Source of the DNA: Amoebophrya sp. A120
Lineage: Eukaryota; Sar; Dinophyceae; Syndiniales; Amoebophryaceae
DNA: 64,000 nt
Reading direction: 5' to 3'
Assembly: GCA_905178155.1 (NCBI GenBank)
Contig: CAJINV010000013.1
Coordinates: 2,271,864-2,335,863 of the forward strand
Shown here: piece by piece, positions 12,101 through 23,500 of the stretch
Numbering within the stretch: the first letter of the stretch is position 1
How the letters are laid out: each line of letters begins with the position of its first letter
Position numbers and translations under genes: made by a program
The notes under the pieces: generated by a model
Seen by the model: the letters and a program-made list of their open reading frames with translations, nothing else
Told to the model about the DNA's origin: nothing
The model's database searches: none

Positions 12101-15100
12101 ATGCTCCCAAGTTCGGGGGTGGGGCATTTTTCATTGTAATAGTTTGCCCACTGGATTTCCAGTCCTTCTTCCTCCACTGCATGCACGAGGCAGTGCCGAA
12201 GGGGATCGATTTGTCCTTGTCCGGGACGAAAGTGTTAAGCTACTGTGCGGACGGGACCATTGGGCAACTGGACCTGCAGACGCAGGCGTTTGACGTCTTG
12301 CATATGACTTGCTCAAACGTTACAATCTCGAACGTTACAATAGAATCTGGAATTTGTGTTGCATGATGAGCATGACAGACTCGCACAGCGTTCCACCTTT
12401 TGCAATACAAATTTCGCAAGATTGTAGTGGGGTTTGGGGCTCCGGGACTTGTCATGCGCAATCCTATGAAAGTTGGCTAGATCATGCAATCTTGCATCAC
12501 AGATTTCCATATTCTATTGTAACGTTTGACTTTGTAACACCTGAGCGGGTTATATTGCACCGGAGCCACGCTGGGAAAATCAAGGACGCGTGCGTGTATC
12601 AAAGTCAAAAAAGCCCCCGCCCCATATCGGAAACGGAAGATGCGCGAGTTTGTGATGCTGTATTTGAGTACACAAATCGACTTGTATTGCTAGAAGGCCA
12701 AGAGACGAAGCTGCGGCCTAAATTGCAGGTAATCTGTCATGCTGCTTCCCACTTCCAGCTGCCTCCTGTCATCCTGGGGCTGCAAGGCTTTGCCACGCTA
12801 GACAGCACTACAGTCCGCATCTTTTGCCTTCTAGCATCACAAAGCTCATTTGTGGCCACAAATCTGCCTCACAGATTTCCGTTTTGCTATGGGGAGGGGG
12901 CATTTTTCATTGTGATAGCGTGTCGCATTTGTTCGAGGAAATCTGCACGGTCACGGAGGACGGCTTCATCAAAATCTGGAACCTGAACACAATGCGACAA
13001 CACACAGAATTCTTTTCTGGTATAGGTCGTGCTTGTATGAAAATAAAAAAATGCCTCCAACGCGTGACTCAAAGTATGCACGAGCATGCCAAACCCATTG
13101 TTGTTCTTGTGTGGCATAAGTACGCATAAGTACGCCATCATTATTAAACAGGTAACGACACCCCTCTGGCCGTGAATTGTCACCCCAAGAAGCATCTGAT
13201 CGCGGTTGGGTTCGCGACCGGCACGCTCCGGCTTTTCGACATTGACGGGCCGAAAGTGGTCGGCGAGTACGTGAATTTCACACTGCCGATCAAGTCGCTC
13301 GCCTTCGCGGAGCTGCAGGAGACCAACATTCTCCTGGCGTGCGACGAGAAGGGCGGTATGATGCTGTATTGTGAAAACGAGGAGACGGGGAGTTTCGTAC
13401 CGAAGAAGAATTTGGAATTGTTCGCCGGCGTCCACGAGCCGCCGGTGGAAAATTGCTCGTTCTTCGAACTGGCCAACAACCACAGGATGCTGTTAAAGTG
13501 GTACGATTCGCGAACGGTTGTTTTGTTTGCATTCACCAGCGGGAATGGGAATCCTGATGGAATATCGTGTGGAAAAACGTGGTCCCCGAGGACCACCCAG
13601 AGTTGGCAACATGCGAGTCTGCATGTAGGTAGTTGCCCAGGAACTACGTCTTTCATGCGCAATAGTCAAAACGTCAAATTACATCCTGGTTCGTAAAGAT
13701 GTAGTGCCTCGCAGTATTTTGTCGACTCCGGGGTCCTCGGGAGATTTTTCCCTAGAATTTCATGCCCTCGATGGCGTGACGGGCATGCAAGTGGAAGAGA
13801 ACAATGCGGATATCAACATTTCTGCGACAGCTTTGGACCAAACGCGGTCGAGACAGGACATCACAAACGTCCAGATCGAGGGACTGAACGCGTCTTCGCT
13901 CTCCACCGGCGGTGCGCAGCACCAGGGCGGTGCCAATTTTACGCCGGACCTGGACTTCTTGCGGAAGTTTCAGCTCCGATCTGGAGTAGCGTCCAGTGCG
14001 TCGGACCAACAGAAAATCACGACTTTTCAGTTTTCCTTCGATTCGACGAAAGTGATTATCGGCACCTCTCACGCGAAGTTGAAAGTGTTTTCGGTGAAAG
14101 GCCCGCTGCTCTACGACATCCCCTTAGTCGCGGGGATGGTGTCCGCGGTGTCCCTCGTGGGCCCGGTTTTCACATCAAGCGCCGGAAATGGGCAACAGCA
14201 GCAAATGAATAACCTGACGACCGATTCGCTTTTATTTACAGCTTCGAAGGAAGATTCTTTGGTGAAGGCGTCGCTGCTGCAAAAGCCGTTTAACCAAATG
14301 AACAATCTGTCCGTATCGACGCACTCGAACAACAAGTTTTCTCTACTGAGGCAGGAAGAACAGTGCTTTTTGGGCCACGCGGTCGCGCCGTTCAAGTTAC
14401 TGGTCACCCCGAGCCGGCTTGTGGGGGTGAGCAACATGGAAGTGATCACGTGGAAAATGAGCAGCGGAGGTTCATCATCCGCTGGCGCAAGAACTGGTAG
14501 TAGCAATAACATTTTCGAGGAGCTCTTCTACAACCAACACCTTCGACAGGACGCGTTGCCAACCGCTGGGTCGACTGCGATCAATATGAATGCGCTGAGT
14601 CAGAGCACAACTTCAGTGGCGGTTCTTGACCAGCAACAAACGTTAGCAACGGCCGGTCTAGTGGCACATCAGCAGCCGAAGATGGGGAATTCCTTTATGT
14701 TCTACCCTGCGTCAAAAAACAGCAACATCTCGACGGACAACGGGGCGTCGACGTCGTTGTATCATCAACAGCAGCAGTCGGCTCTGCTAATGGACACCAC
14801 CATCGTGGAGCCGGGGTACCAGCAGCCCTACTCCAGTGAGTCGCCCGTGAAGGTCACCCAGATGAAAAAGCAACAACAGCAAGGTGTAAACAACTCATCC
14901 GCTTTATTGCAGGACGTCAGCACGGCGACAATCTTATTGCGAAAGAGCGCAGAGATGAAGGACCAACAGCAGGAGCTCCAGGAGAAAACAATCCTGAAGC
15001 ACACTGCAGATAAGCTTGCATTGAGCTCGCAATCCGTGAAAAGCGCGAAGAGCAACGCCTCCTCAAATCCGAAGATGAACACGAGCGGAAATAATAAAGT

Positions 15101-18100
15101 AACGATCAACGAAACGCAGAACTTGAGTATGTTGATCGAAGCAAACCTCCAAGCAGAGCAGGACATCAAGAAGAAAGGCGGCAATGAAGACGAAGTGCAA
15201 ACTGCGTTGTTAGAGGAGAAAGATTGCACAGTGGAATTCGAGGATGAGACGCTGATCGAAACTAGCGGTAAAACAAGCATGTTGCGACAAGCAGCGGAAG
15301 TGGAAGGCAGCAAACCAGTAAAATACGTCGCTAGTTGTACAACAGGTCTTGAGCAAACTGTTGAATCTAGTCCTACCACTCCCCCCGTAGCCGAGCTTGC
15401 GACCATCGTCGGCACGGGGTCGCCGTTCTGTTGGCAGGAATGCTACCTGGCCGTTGGCGTGGGCAACTGGGTGTCGATAGAGAGCAAAGGAGGGTTAGGA
15501 GGAACTACAAGTTCCAATACTATCACGTCCGGCGCGCCTCCTGCCGTCGCATCTTCTGCCAGTGGTTCAAAAACCTCGACGAGCTCGGCCGCGACTGTGA
15601 AAACGACTGTTGCGCCAAGGGCCTCGAAAACGGTGATTCCGAACCTGGAGGGGAACGTCTGCAGTCTGGACGGGTTGGGAAAGAAAAACTGGCTGGCGGT
15701 TCTGGCCGAAGAGGCCGTGTACTTGTACAAGATCGAACTGGATGAAAATAACGCGGACAGAGAAATAGAACAGAGACAGAGACTCGAAGCTGCGGAGGAC
15801 ACGACGGATTGCAATCTCAACTGTCCACACAAACTTCTCGCGGCAATTCCGCTATCCGAGTTCGTGGCAGAGGGCGCGGAAGAGCAGGAGGAGAAAAAGA
15901 CAGCAAAATCTTTATCCCCGTCCGCCTCCGGCGGATTTTTTGTCAAGTTCCTCGAGGACGGGGAGCACCTGATCGTCACCACAAATTCCGTTGCACCTCC
16001 AAAAGACGGTAACAAATATTACAATGAAAAATGCCCCCACCCCCAACCTGGCAGCATTTGTATTGCAAACCTTTCCAATCGAAACATTCCCCGTCTTGCA
16101 TATCTCAACATCACAGATTTTCCATGCTGAATAGCTCAAATTTGTGTTGCGAAGGAGCCCATCAGCAGCCGGATCTGTTATGCACAAGACACCTTGCGCA
16201 CCTATATTCTGCATCAGAAAGGCTCGCAATCCTTTCGCGCAAGACAAAAAGCTTTCATTTGGAAACTTTGCATGACAAACTTCTGCAAATTCCGGGGTGG
16301 GGGCATTTATCATTGTAATAACAAAAATAGCGGTTTCACGACAACCAGCAGCATCCACGTGATCCGGATTATTCACGACACCATTGAAAACCAATATTGT
16401 CTCGAAGTCATCTGCGCCACAACCTTGATGAACGAAACGACAAAAATCCTGGATTTGCAAGTCGCGCCGTGGAATGAGTTTATCACGTTGACCGCGTACG
16501 GCTTGACTTTTTGGCGGTTGGATTCCGTCACGAAGTCCCTGCAGTTTCAAGAGACCAACAAGCCCGACTGGTTGGTGCAGCAACAAGTTGGCAGTCTACA
16601 AGGGAAGAATAAGGAAAAAGATCCTGCTTCCAGCAAGACGGCGCACCAGGAAAAAATAGTTGGAAACCAGAACAACAGCAAGACCACAGATCACGTGTAC
16701 ACCTGCATGACGTTCGTGCAGATTTCGCAGGACGTCTCCCGGGTCTTGGTGGGGACCAGTCGAGGCACACTTTTGACGTTTGATTTCGAGGAGAACCTGC
16801 CGATCAACGAGATTAAATCGCTTCCGAACAACTACAACAGCGACAAAATCACGAACGTGCAAGCTTATCAAATGCAAAAATGTCTGGGTCTGGAAGAATC
16901 TAACTTGTCATGCTAAATCTGAATCATTCAAGAATCTGTGTTGCATGATTACCAAAAGCTGGCCACTTTTGACCTAATCGAGAGGGAGTTTCTCATGCAG
17001 AATAGGCATGATAGAACTCTCACAGAATCTGTCATGCTATGTCCTACATGCCAGACCTCATGGGTCATGGAAAACCTGCATGACAAGTCTGCATTCTTCC
17101 AGACCCAGACATTTTTACATCTGATAAAGCTCCGGCGTATCCAATTCTGCTCTGTGCCATCGGGGCGACGATTTGCAAGTATGTGATTTACGAGGCGGGG
17201 AACAAGTTGCTGTCGATAAACAGCGGGGCCTCCTCTGGCGGAGCGGGCGCGACTGCTAAAGCTGCTGACAACTGTTACAATTCTAGCGGTATGAACATCA
17301 AATCGGCGTCGAAAGCGAGCACCGGCTCTAGTTCCTCCACCGCTATGGCGCTGGTCGAGAAGCCGATTGCGCTGGATTCCGATCTGAAATCCTGTGCAGG
17401 CTTTTCCACAGAGCGGGGCAACGGGATTTTCGCGACCAATGCGAGCTTGTGGTACGTGAACTGGCGAACCAACGTGAAAATGCGGCTGCACAGTTTTCAC
17501 ACGAAGGTTCATCTTGGGGGAGGTTCTAGTAATTCGGAACAAGATCAACACGCTGCAGCAACCGCCTTTTCCTGTCAGTCCTTCGACGTATTGGAGTGCA
17601 GCAGTTCTTCCAAGCATGACGGCAACAAAATCGCCACGTGTGGCGCAGTGGACGGGCTCGTAAGGCTGTGGAGCTGCAGCAGCAGCAATAACTCAAGTGA
17701 ACAATCGGGAAAAAATGGTTCAAAAACCAGTACGCTATCCAGCGCAGCGACCAACGCCATCACAGCGACGAGTCCGCAGGTGCTGACCAGCCTCGCGCAA
17801 TTTTCCGGCGTTTCCCCGTGCTTGTCTTTGACGTTTTTGTCTTCCCGCGTGTTATTCTGCGGTTTTGAGGACGGCTGCGTCCGGCTGTTTGATCTGGAAA
17901 ATTTGACATCCATCGGTCGTGTGGAGGTGGAGGAGAGCGATGCGATCGTCGTAGTGAAGGCCTTGAGCCCACAGGCGGCCATTGCGGCGACCAGAAACGG
18001 GAAAGTCGTGCAGATCATGGTATAAGGCCTTTACAACTACTCTGGTGAGAGAAAATGGTGTTTCTTCATGTATAAGTTTTGATGTTCAACGTTTGAGAGG

Positions 18101-19153
18101 ACTTGTGAGACTCTACACAGGCAAGGGCAGCGCGACTCGAGACCGAGATGTTGTTGAGTACTATGTTTTTTGAATTGCAAGAGAAAATCCCTCGCCCAAT
18201 GGAAAACCCCAGATCCGGCTTTCCTCCACGCGCGAGGTGATCGACGCCCGGCGGGCCGAGTTGAAGCCAGCAAACAACGAGAAAAACGTGACCAGTGCCA
18301 TCGACGTAAACCACAACACCGATCAATTTCTCATCGCGTTTAGCAACAGTGAGGTCTACATTTGGCAGACGGAGAGGAAGAGGAAACCCGTACTGAAAGA
18401 CGTTTGGGTGATGCCAAAGTCAGCAGAAATGATGAACACGACAACAAGCAGTACTATGGCGAAGATGAATCTGGTGCAGGCGTGCTTTATTCCGCAGCAC
18501 AACTCCTCCGCGATTCCCACCGCGTCCAACAAAGAAGATTTGATCGCGGCGTCCAGTAACAAGATTTTCTACGTTTACGATCTCAGCAACAAGAAAGTGC
18601 TACATCGACTGGAGCTAGACGCCGAGATCTACCGGGTTTGCTGCTTTCCGAAACTTTTTGATCAGACACCAGCCGCCGGGATACCGCGTACGGAAATTTT
18701 ATATTTGTTGTGATTTATGTTTATTTTGTCATGCTCATCATGCAGCTTTTATCGCTTTCCTTTTGCACCATCCGGGGGTCCATCCGGAGTAACATACTTA
18801 GCCATAATCGCCGATATGTACGCCGTGGGCAAGTTATCCATTGGAAGAAGGAAAGAAAACCGAACCTATCAGGCACCAACAGAACCAGTCGCGTGTCCGC
18901 TTCTCACGACAAGTCGAAGCAAAACTCGGTGATGGTGCTGACGAAAGACAACGTTTTGGGGGAAATCTACTGGCCGGAGCAATCTACAGCTCACGCTCCT
19001 AGCAACGCGTTAGAGAACCCTGCGCTGTATCGCGAGCGCGTCCCCTTCGCAGGCCCCGGCACCAGCGTGAATGGAAACACGGATTTGAAGTTTTTGCACG
19101 ACAGCAGGCTGGTGGTCAAAACGGAGAGCGGGCTGTGTGTTTGGGATCTGTAG
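9181..19153 (+). CDS. WDR90/POC16-like protein (CFAP20-like domain + WD40 repeats)
   Basis: Twelve exons: 9181-10023, 10216-11476, 11648-11837, 12147-12318, 12546-12596, 12923-13019, 13152-13500, 13715-16016, 16326-16865, 17132-18019, 18213-18687 and about 18834-19153. They total 7488 bases, so about 2495 codons in one frame. Residues about 45-280 match the CFAP20/DUF667 fold that opens WDR90 proteins: a WQHPFVSIFKKF start, LTGEYLYVQLR, then VRNIFTSDMCF. WD40 repeats follow, for example LSGTKVLSYCADGTIGQLDL and VTEDGFIKIWNLNTMRQ. Exon 8 holds a long low-complexity insert rich in Gln, Ser and Asn. In animals and algae, WDR90/POC16 acts at the centriole inner wall and cilium base. Six introns here are introner-like and the others are GT-AG. 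The last junction is uncertain, because a second frame (VTYLAIIADMYAVGKLSI, around 18790-18840) is also attractive. Confidence 0.85.
11838..12141. mobile_element. Introner, family A
   Basis: The left end TATTACAGTGAAAAATGCCC pairs with the right end GGGCATTTTTCATTGTAATA. The direct repeat GTTTG lies at 11833-11837 and 12142-12146. Removal joins codons for IRVCPLDF, which fits the WDR90 repeat. The interior is related to the reverse complement of the element at 16017-16320. Confidence 0.9.
12319..12545. mobile_element. Introner-like intron, family G
   Basis: Ends carry GTTACAATCTCGAACGTTAC on the left and the inverted form on the right (ATTGTAACGTTTGACTTTGT). Boundaries can be drawn GT (12319) to AG (12544-12545), and that joins in frame. 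The direct repeat is not clear. Exact ends are approximate. Confidence 0.65.
12597..12917. mobile_element. Introner, family C
   Basis: Left TATCAAAGTCAAAAAAGCCC and right GGGCATTTTTCATTGTGATA form inverted ends. The direct repeat GCGTG lies at 12592-12596 and 12918-12922. Removal gives Asp-Ala-Cys-Val-Ser-His-Leu-Phe in frame. The interior is close to the reverse complement of the element at 27019-27329. Confidence 0.9.
13501..13714. mobile_element. Diverged family G-like intron
   Basis: The left end GTACGATTCGCGAACGGTTG resembles the family G start, and CAAAACGTCAAATTAC near 13670 resembles the family G right end. GT at 13501 and AG at 13713-13714 give a frame-keeping splice. An alternative keeps a few more codons (VRKDVVPRSIL) upstream of 13715. 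Confidence 0.45.
16017..16320. mobile_element. Introner, family A (inverted relative to 11838)
   Basis: Left TATTACAATGAAAAATGCCC and right GGGCATTTATCATTGTAATA. The direct repeat ACAAA lies at 16012-16016 and 16321-16325. Removal joins Asp-Gly-Asn-Lys to Asn-Ser-Gly-Phe in frame. Confidence 0.92.
16866..17126. mobile_element. Introner, family B
   Basis: Left TATCAAATGCAAAAATGTCT then GGGTCTGGAAG; right CTTCCAGACCCAGACATTTT then ACATCTGATA. The direct repeat AAGCT lies at 16861-16865 and 17127-17131. Removal reads Asn-Val-Gln-Ala-Pro-Ala-Tyr in frame. Confidence 0.93.
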
Positions 19154-20500
19154 TAAAGCAGACGACAGGGTTAGTTTGCGGCCCTGAAAAGTAGGTCTAT
19201 CAGCAAAGCTAGCAGATGAAAAATTCAAATGCAGTAAAGGCATTTTTTTTTATTTTTCCGATTTCTATCATGATTTACATTTAGATTTTCTTTGTATTTG
19301 GTCTTACCGGTATGATTTTGGTCTTACCAGCACACAAGTCTGATTTTGGTCTTACCAGCACAAAAGTCTACTTTGCTTTTTTAGTGCCGGGACGAGCAAA
19401 GACCTCTCCCGGGGACAGTATGTCAAGTATCTATGTACACTAGATATACCTTTTCCATTTAAACTAGATAAACTGGTTGTAGCATGCGTCCCATATTTGC
19501 ATCTTCACTTTCAAAAAAATTCCTGAAGTCTTGGATTTATTTGGTATCCGTTCTTTTGTGGTATCCACACTACTAGTGTGTACAGTTCTCGAGTACTGAA
19601 GAAGAGCCCCTTCAGCACTTAGAGACATTTGCGCCATTATTTTCATCGACCGTGTGATGATCCTTGGAGTCTTACGAGGCAGCTCTTCTGATTTCTTGTG
19701 TATTTTCTGCAAAAAATACGCAAAATTCAAGGCGGAGATGGGACGCTGTGGCGATGTGGTTCCAGAATCGGCAAAGTTTCGATTTTGGCAATAAAAAATT
19801 TCATATGTAAATCAGTTCTTTTTGGATACAGATAAACGTTCGGAAAATGCTTCTTGTGGTTACAAAAAAGCGGTTTGATTGCAACGACGCGGGCCGCGAG
19901 CTGTTCTTTTGGATTCTCGCGGCTGGGTTCAGGTTGGCGAGTAGACGTAGCGGGCTGCACGGAGGATGAGAAGCCGCTGCGCAACAAGATTGCAGTGTCT
20001 TTTTTGCTGGAGGGATTCCGAGGAAAGAAAAGAAGGAGAACAAGAGATGGAGCGAAATATGGGCCGAGTGGTCCTTTGTTTTTTTGTGTCCGGATTAGAG
20101 TAAGTACGGGCAAAGAAGAACATATGTGCGATTGCGTTTTTGCCTGCATGCAAAAGCAATGCTTATGCTTTACATCACCAAAAGATAGAATTAGAACTCT
20201 ATCATCAGACAGACACTCATCGCTGCAGTCCTCAGAGCTCTTGATTTGTACCTGCCTCCGAACTACAATGAATACTGACAACCGACATCAACAATGCCAC
20301 ATCCATTTCCATTGATGCATAAAGTCGATAAATAAGAAGGCAATCACAGAGTATTGGTTGCGGCTAATGCCTGACTTACTTGTCGTGAGGACCGACCACA
20401 AAATCCTGGGTTTGACGAAACTCGTCCACCCAAGTAAAAAAGTTTGTGTACGATAAAGTCAAATTAAAGACCTACGTGTACGATATACTAAAACCAGAAG
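19154..20500. other. Intergenic stretch, no supported gene
   Basis: It holds a T-rich tract near 19245 and a short tandem repeat (separate entry). Overlapping open frames exist on both strands at about 19727-20315, but with no recognisable domain and no splice pattern I trust. The plus frame around 19900-20100 (charged, GKKRRRTRDGAKYG) could be an exon of an unknown gene. Confidence 0.35.
19297..19370. repeat. Short tandem repeat, about 28-bp unit
   Basis: The word TTTGGTCTTACC recurs three times, the last two copies extended as GGTCTTACCAGCACA(C/A)AAGTCT. About 2.5 diverged units. Confidence 0.8.
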
Positions 20501-23500
20501 ATGTCGAGCTGGCTCCAGAGTCTTTGGTCCGGGTCCTCAGGGGGTAGCCCCGGCGGCACCGCTAGCAGCAAGTCACCACGTGCCACCGGCACGTCCCCAC
20601 GAAACAGCCCCAACGACGGTTCTTTGATATTACCAACGGGGGCAGACGGTAATAAACCCGTGGGGCAGCAGCTGCCGACCGGGTAATTATGATTTTTGGG
20701 GTTTGATGTTGTGCAATACGCGATTTGCTTTTGCATGAGAAATTGAAGACATTGTTGATCATCTGGATCCCGATTCTGCAAAACAAAACCAGCGCTTCCC
20801 AGGACAACCTCGGCGGCGCTACAACGGTTGCTGCAGTATCCACCCCTCAGCCGGCCTCGTCTCCCACGAACCAAAACCCCACGGCGAATTTTGTCCGCAC
20901 GTTTTTCCGCTTCGCCTGGGACCAGGCAAACGACGTGGAGATCCGCGTGGTCGGTTCCTGTCCGCAGCTCGGCGACTGGCAATGGCAGAAGGGCGCGATC
21001 CTGCAAACTTCGTTTGAATACTTTCCCAGCTGGATTTCCAAGGACCCGGTGTATTTGCCCCTCGGCGAAAAAATCGAGTACCAGTACGTGGTCATAGTCA
21101 GAAATAACCTGGGAGAACAAAGTCAAAGAGGGTCCAGCGGGAACCTGTTACCCTCCGCTTCTAGCAATAGCCGGTTGCAAATCTCTAAAGCGAGCTCTTC
21201 CTCCAGACTGGATAGGGAAAACAAGCAAGAGCAGGACAATGTCGTCTCGGTCAAGTGGGTGACTTCTCCCGGAACAGTAAGGCTGCCTAGTTCTACCGGT
21301 GGTGGAGTAGTAGAGAGCACGTTCAATTATGCAAATCAAAATCAACAGCAAAGCTCCTCTATGGACTACAAAAGCGGTGCTGGTGTGCAAAGGAACAACA
21401 ATCAGAAACAACTGAGCAAAGATTCCACAATCACGATCGACAACGGGGCGAAGGAGGGGGAGTGTTTGCAGCTGGTCCCCACGGGAAATGAAATGACGGC
21501 GGAGGACGACGGGGGTCTGTTCCGGAAATTCAGCGGAAAAACGGCGGAGAATTTGAACACCATCTCCGGAAACACGATGACGGACACGACCCTAAACTAC
21601 CAGCAGAATTCGTCCTCCCCCGAGAAGGGCGGGCAGTTCGGGCAGGGGAGCGACCGGGAATTGGATTTGCTGGATTCGAGGATATTGGAGTTGGAAGAGG
21701 AAGGGAAGTGGAGCAGCAAGGGGACCGTGTTGTTTTTAACCTTCTTGCTCCCGGTGCAAGTGGTCCGCACGGCGGACGACAAGTGGGCGGTGACGCCGAT
21801 GAAGGACCACTTTTTAACGTCGTTGAAGCAAGCGAGGAAGCAACACAAAGCCAGTAAAAACAAAACCGGGATGATGAACCACAAAAGTGGTCAACATCAA
21901 CAGCAGCAGAACAGCAGTGACGATTTGCAGATTTTATGCGTCGGGTGGCCGGGGGTGCATGTGGAGTCGGAGTACGACAAAAGGCTGATTTCGGAGCTCT
22001 TACTCGCGCACGACTGCATCCCGGTCTTTCCCAGTCCCTACGATTTTGAGAATTTTGTGCAGTTCGCGTTCGGCCTGTTGTCCCCGATTTTTCACGACGT
22101 CATGCAGCACATGCTGTTTTTCGACGCAAAGATGACCAGTTTCGACGAGGAACAGTGGGCGAGCTACCAGCGGGTCAACTTCTGCTACGCCGACGTCGCG
22201 ATTCGGCACAGTCACGACTCGGATTACTTTTGGGTCCACGACTACCATCTGATGGTGGTGCCGCAATACCTAACCCGGAAGCTGCGGATGGCAAACATCG
22301 GCTTCTTCCTGCACTGCCCGTGGCCCTCCTTTGACATTTTCAAGGCGATTCCGGTCCGGGACGATTTGCTCCGGGCGCTGCTGTGTGCGGACCTGATCGG
22401 GTAAGTAGTTGAGAAGTTATAATTTTCTGGAGATAATTTTTTTTTGCTGCGAGTTATCTGATCAGATTTACATTTGGATTTTATGTTGTCATTCGGCGCA
22501 TTACATGTACAGGTTTCAGTTCTACGATCACGCGCGAAAATTCTTCGTTTCCACCAAGCGCCTACTCGGCCTCGACTGGACCTTCCTCCCCAACGGACAG
22601 CTTTCCCTGGACTACAGCGGACGCACGGTGTGCATCAAAGTGTCCCACGTCTGCATCTCGCTCACCCAAGTCGCCTCCGCCGCGGAAAGGTTCCGAACAG
22701 CCATGAATGCCGACCGCAACGAGCTGGCTGCGTTTGCGAAAACGATCCGGGAAAGTAATTTGGACGAAAGCAACCGGAGCTCGTCTGTTCCCAAAAGCAG
22801 CGGAGGAGGCGGTGGAACAACGACAACAAGCATTCCAAATTTCGCCGACCAAACGCCTTTGATCACGCAACGAAGCATCTCCGAGGCGACGGGCCGGAAC
22901 ACCCCGAGCAGCGGTGGAATATTGAACAACCAAAAGACCATAGCGATGAGTTTCAATCGGAAAAGAAGTTCCTACGCGTCCAGTACCTCCGGCTTTTCCA
23001 GCAGCAATTTAGACGGCACAGGAGGTGGTACTTCGGGTGGAAACGGCTCGCCGCAGATGAAGCGAGTGCCACTGCTGTTCGAGCTGGAGAAGCAGTTTGC
23101 GGGGAAGATCATCTTCGCGGGTTTAGACCGGCTAGAATCACTCAGCGGGATGATGCTGAAGGTGAACGCGTGGAAATCTTTCCTTTCCGAGCACAAACAG
23201 TGGCGGAACAAAGTGATTTTGGTCCAATGTGCGTACCCGTCGGAACACCGTTTCAGGATGGGCATGAACAACAAAATGCGCACTAGTAGTACAGAGACGG
23301 AGAACGGGGTAGTTCTCGGCGGGGGCAGCAGTGGAACTGAAAATACGCATAGTGGCACGACCAAGGAGAAAGAACAGACCGATATTAAATCATCACCAGC
23401 GAAGAAGTTCGGCGAGGCTGCAAGTAGTGGTCCAGGAGCTGCTACACCAAATAGACAAGAACAGCACCAACAAGCGGGATCAAACACTACAACCTCACCG

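Noticed and set aside
19727-20315. Possible gene on either strand of the 19154-20500 spacer
   Set aside because: Overlapping frames on both strands, no domain, no splice pattern I trust. Left as unresolved rather than called.
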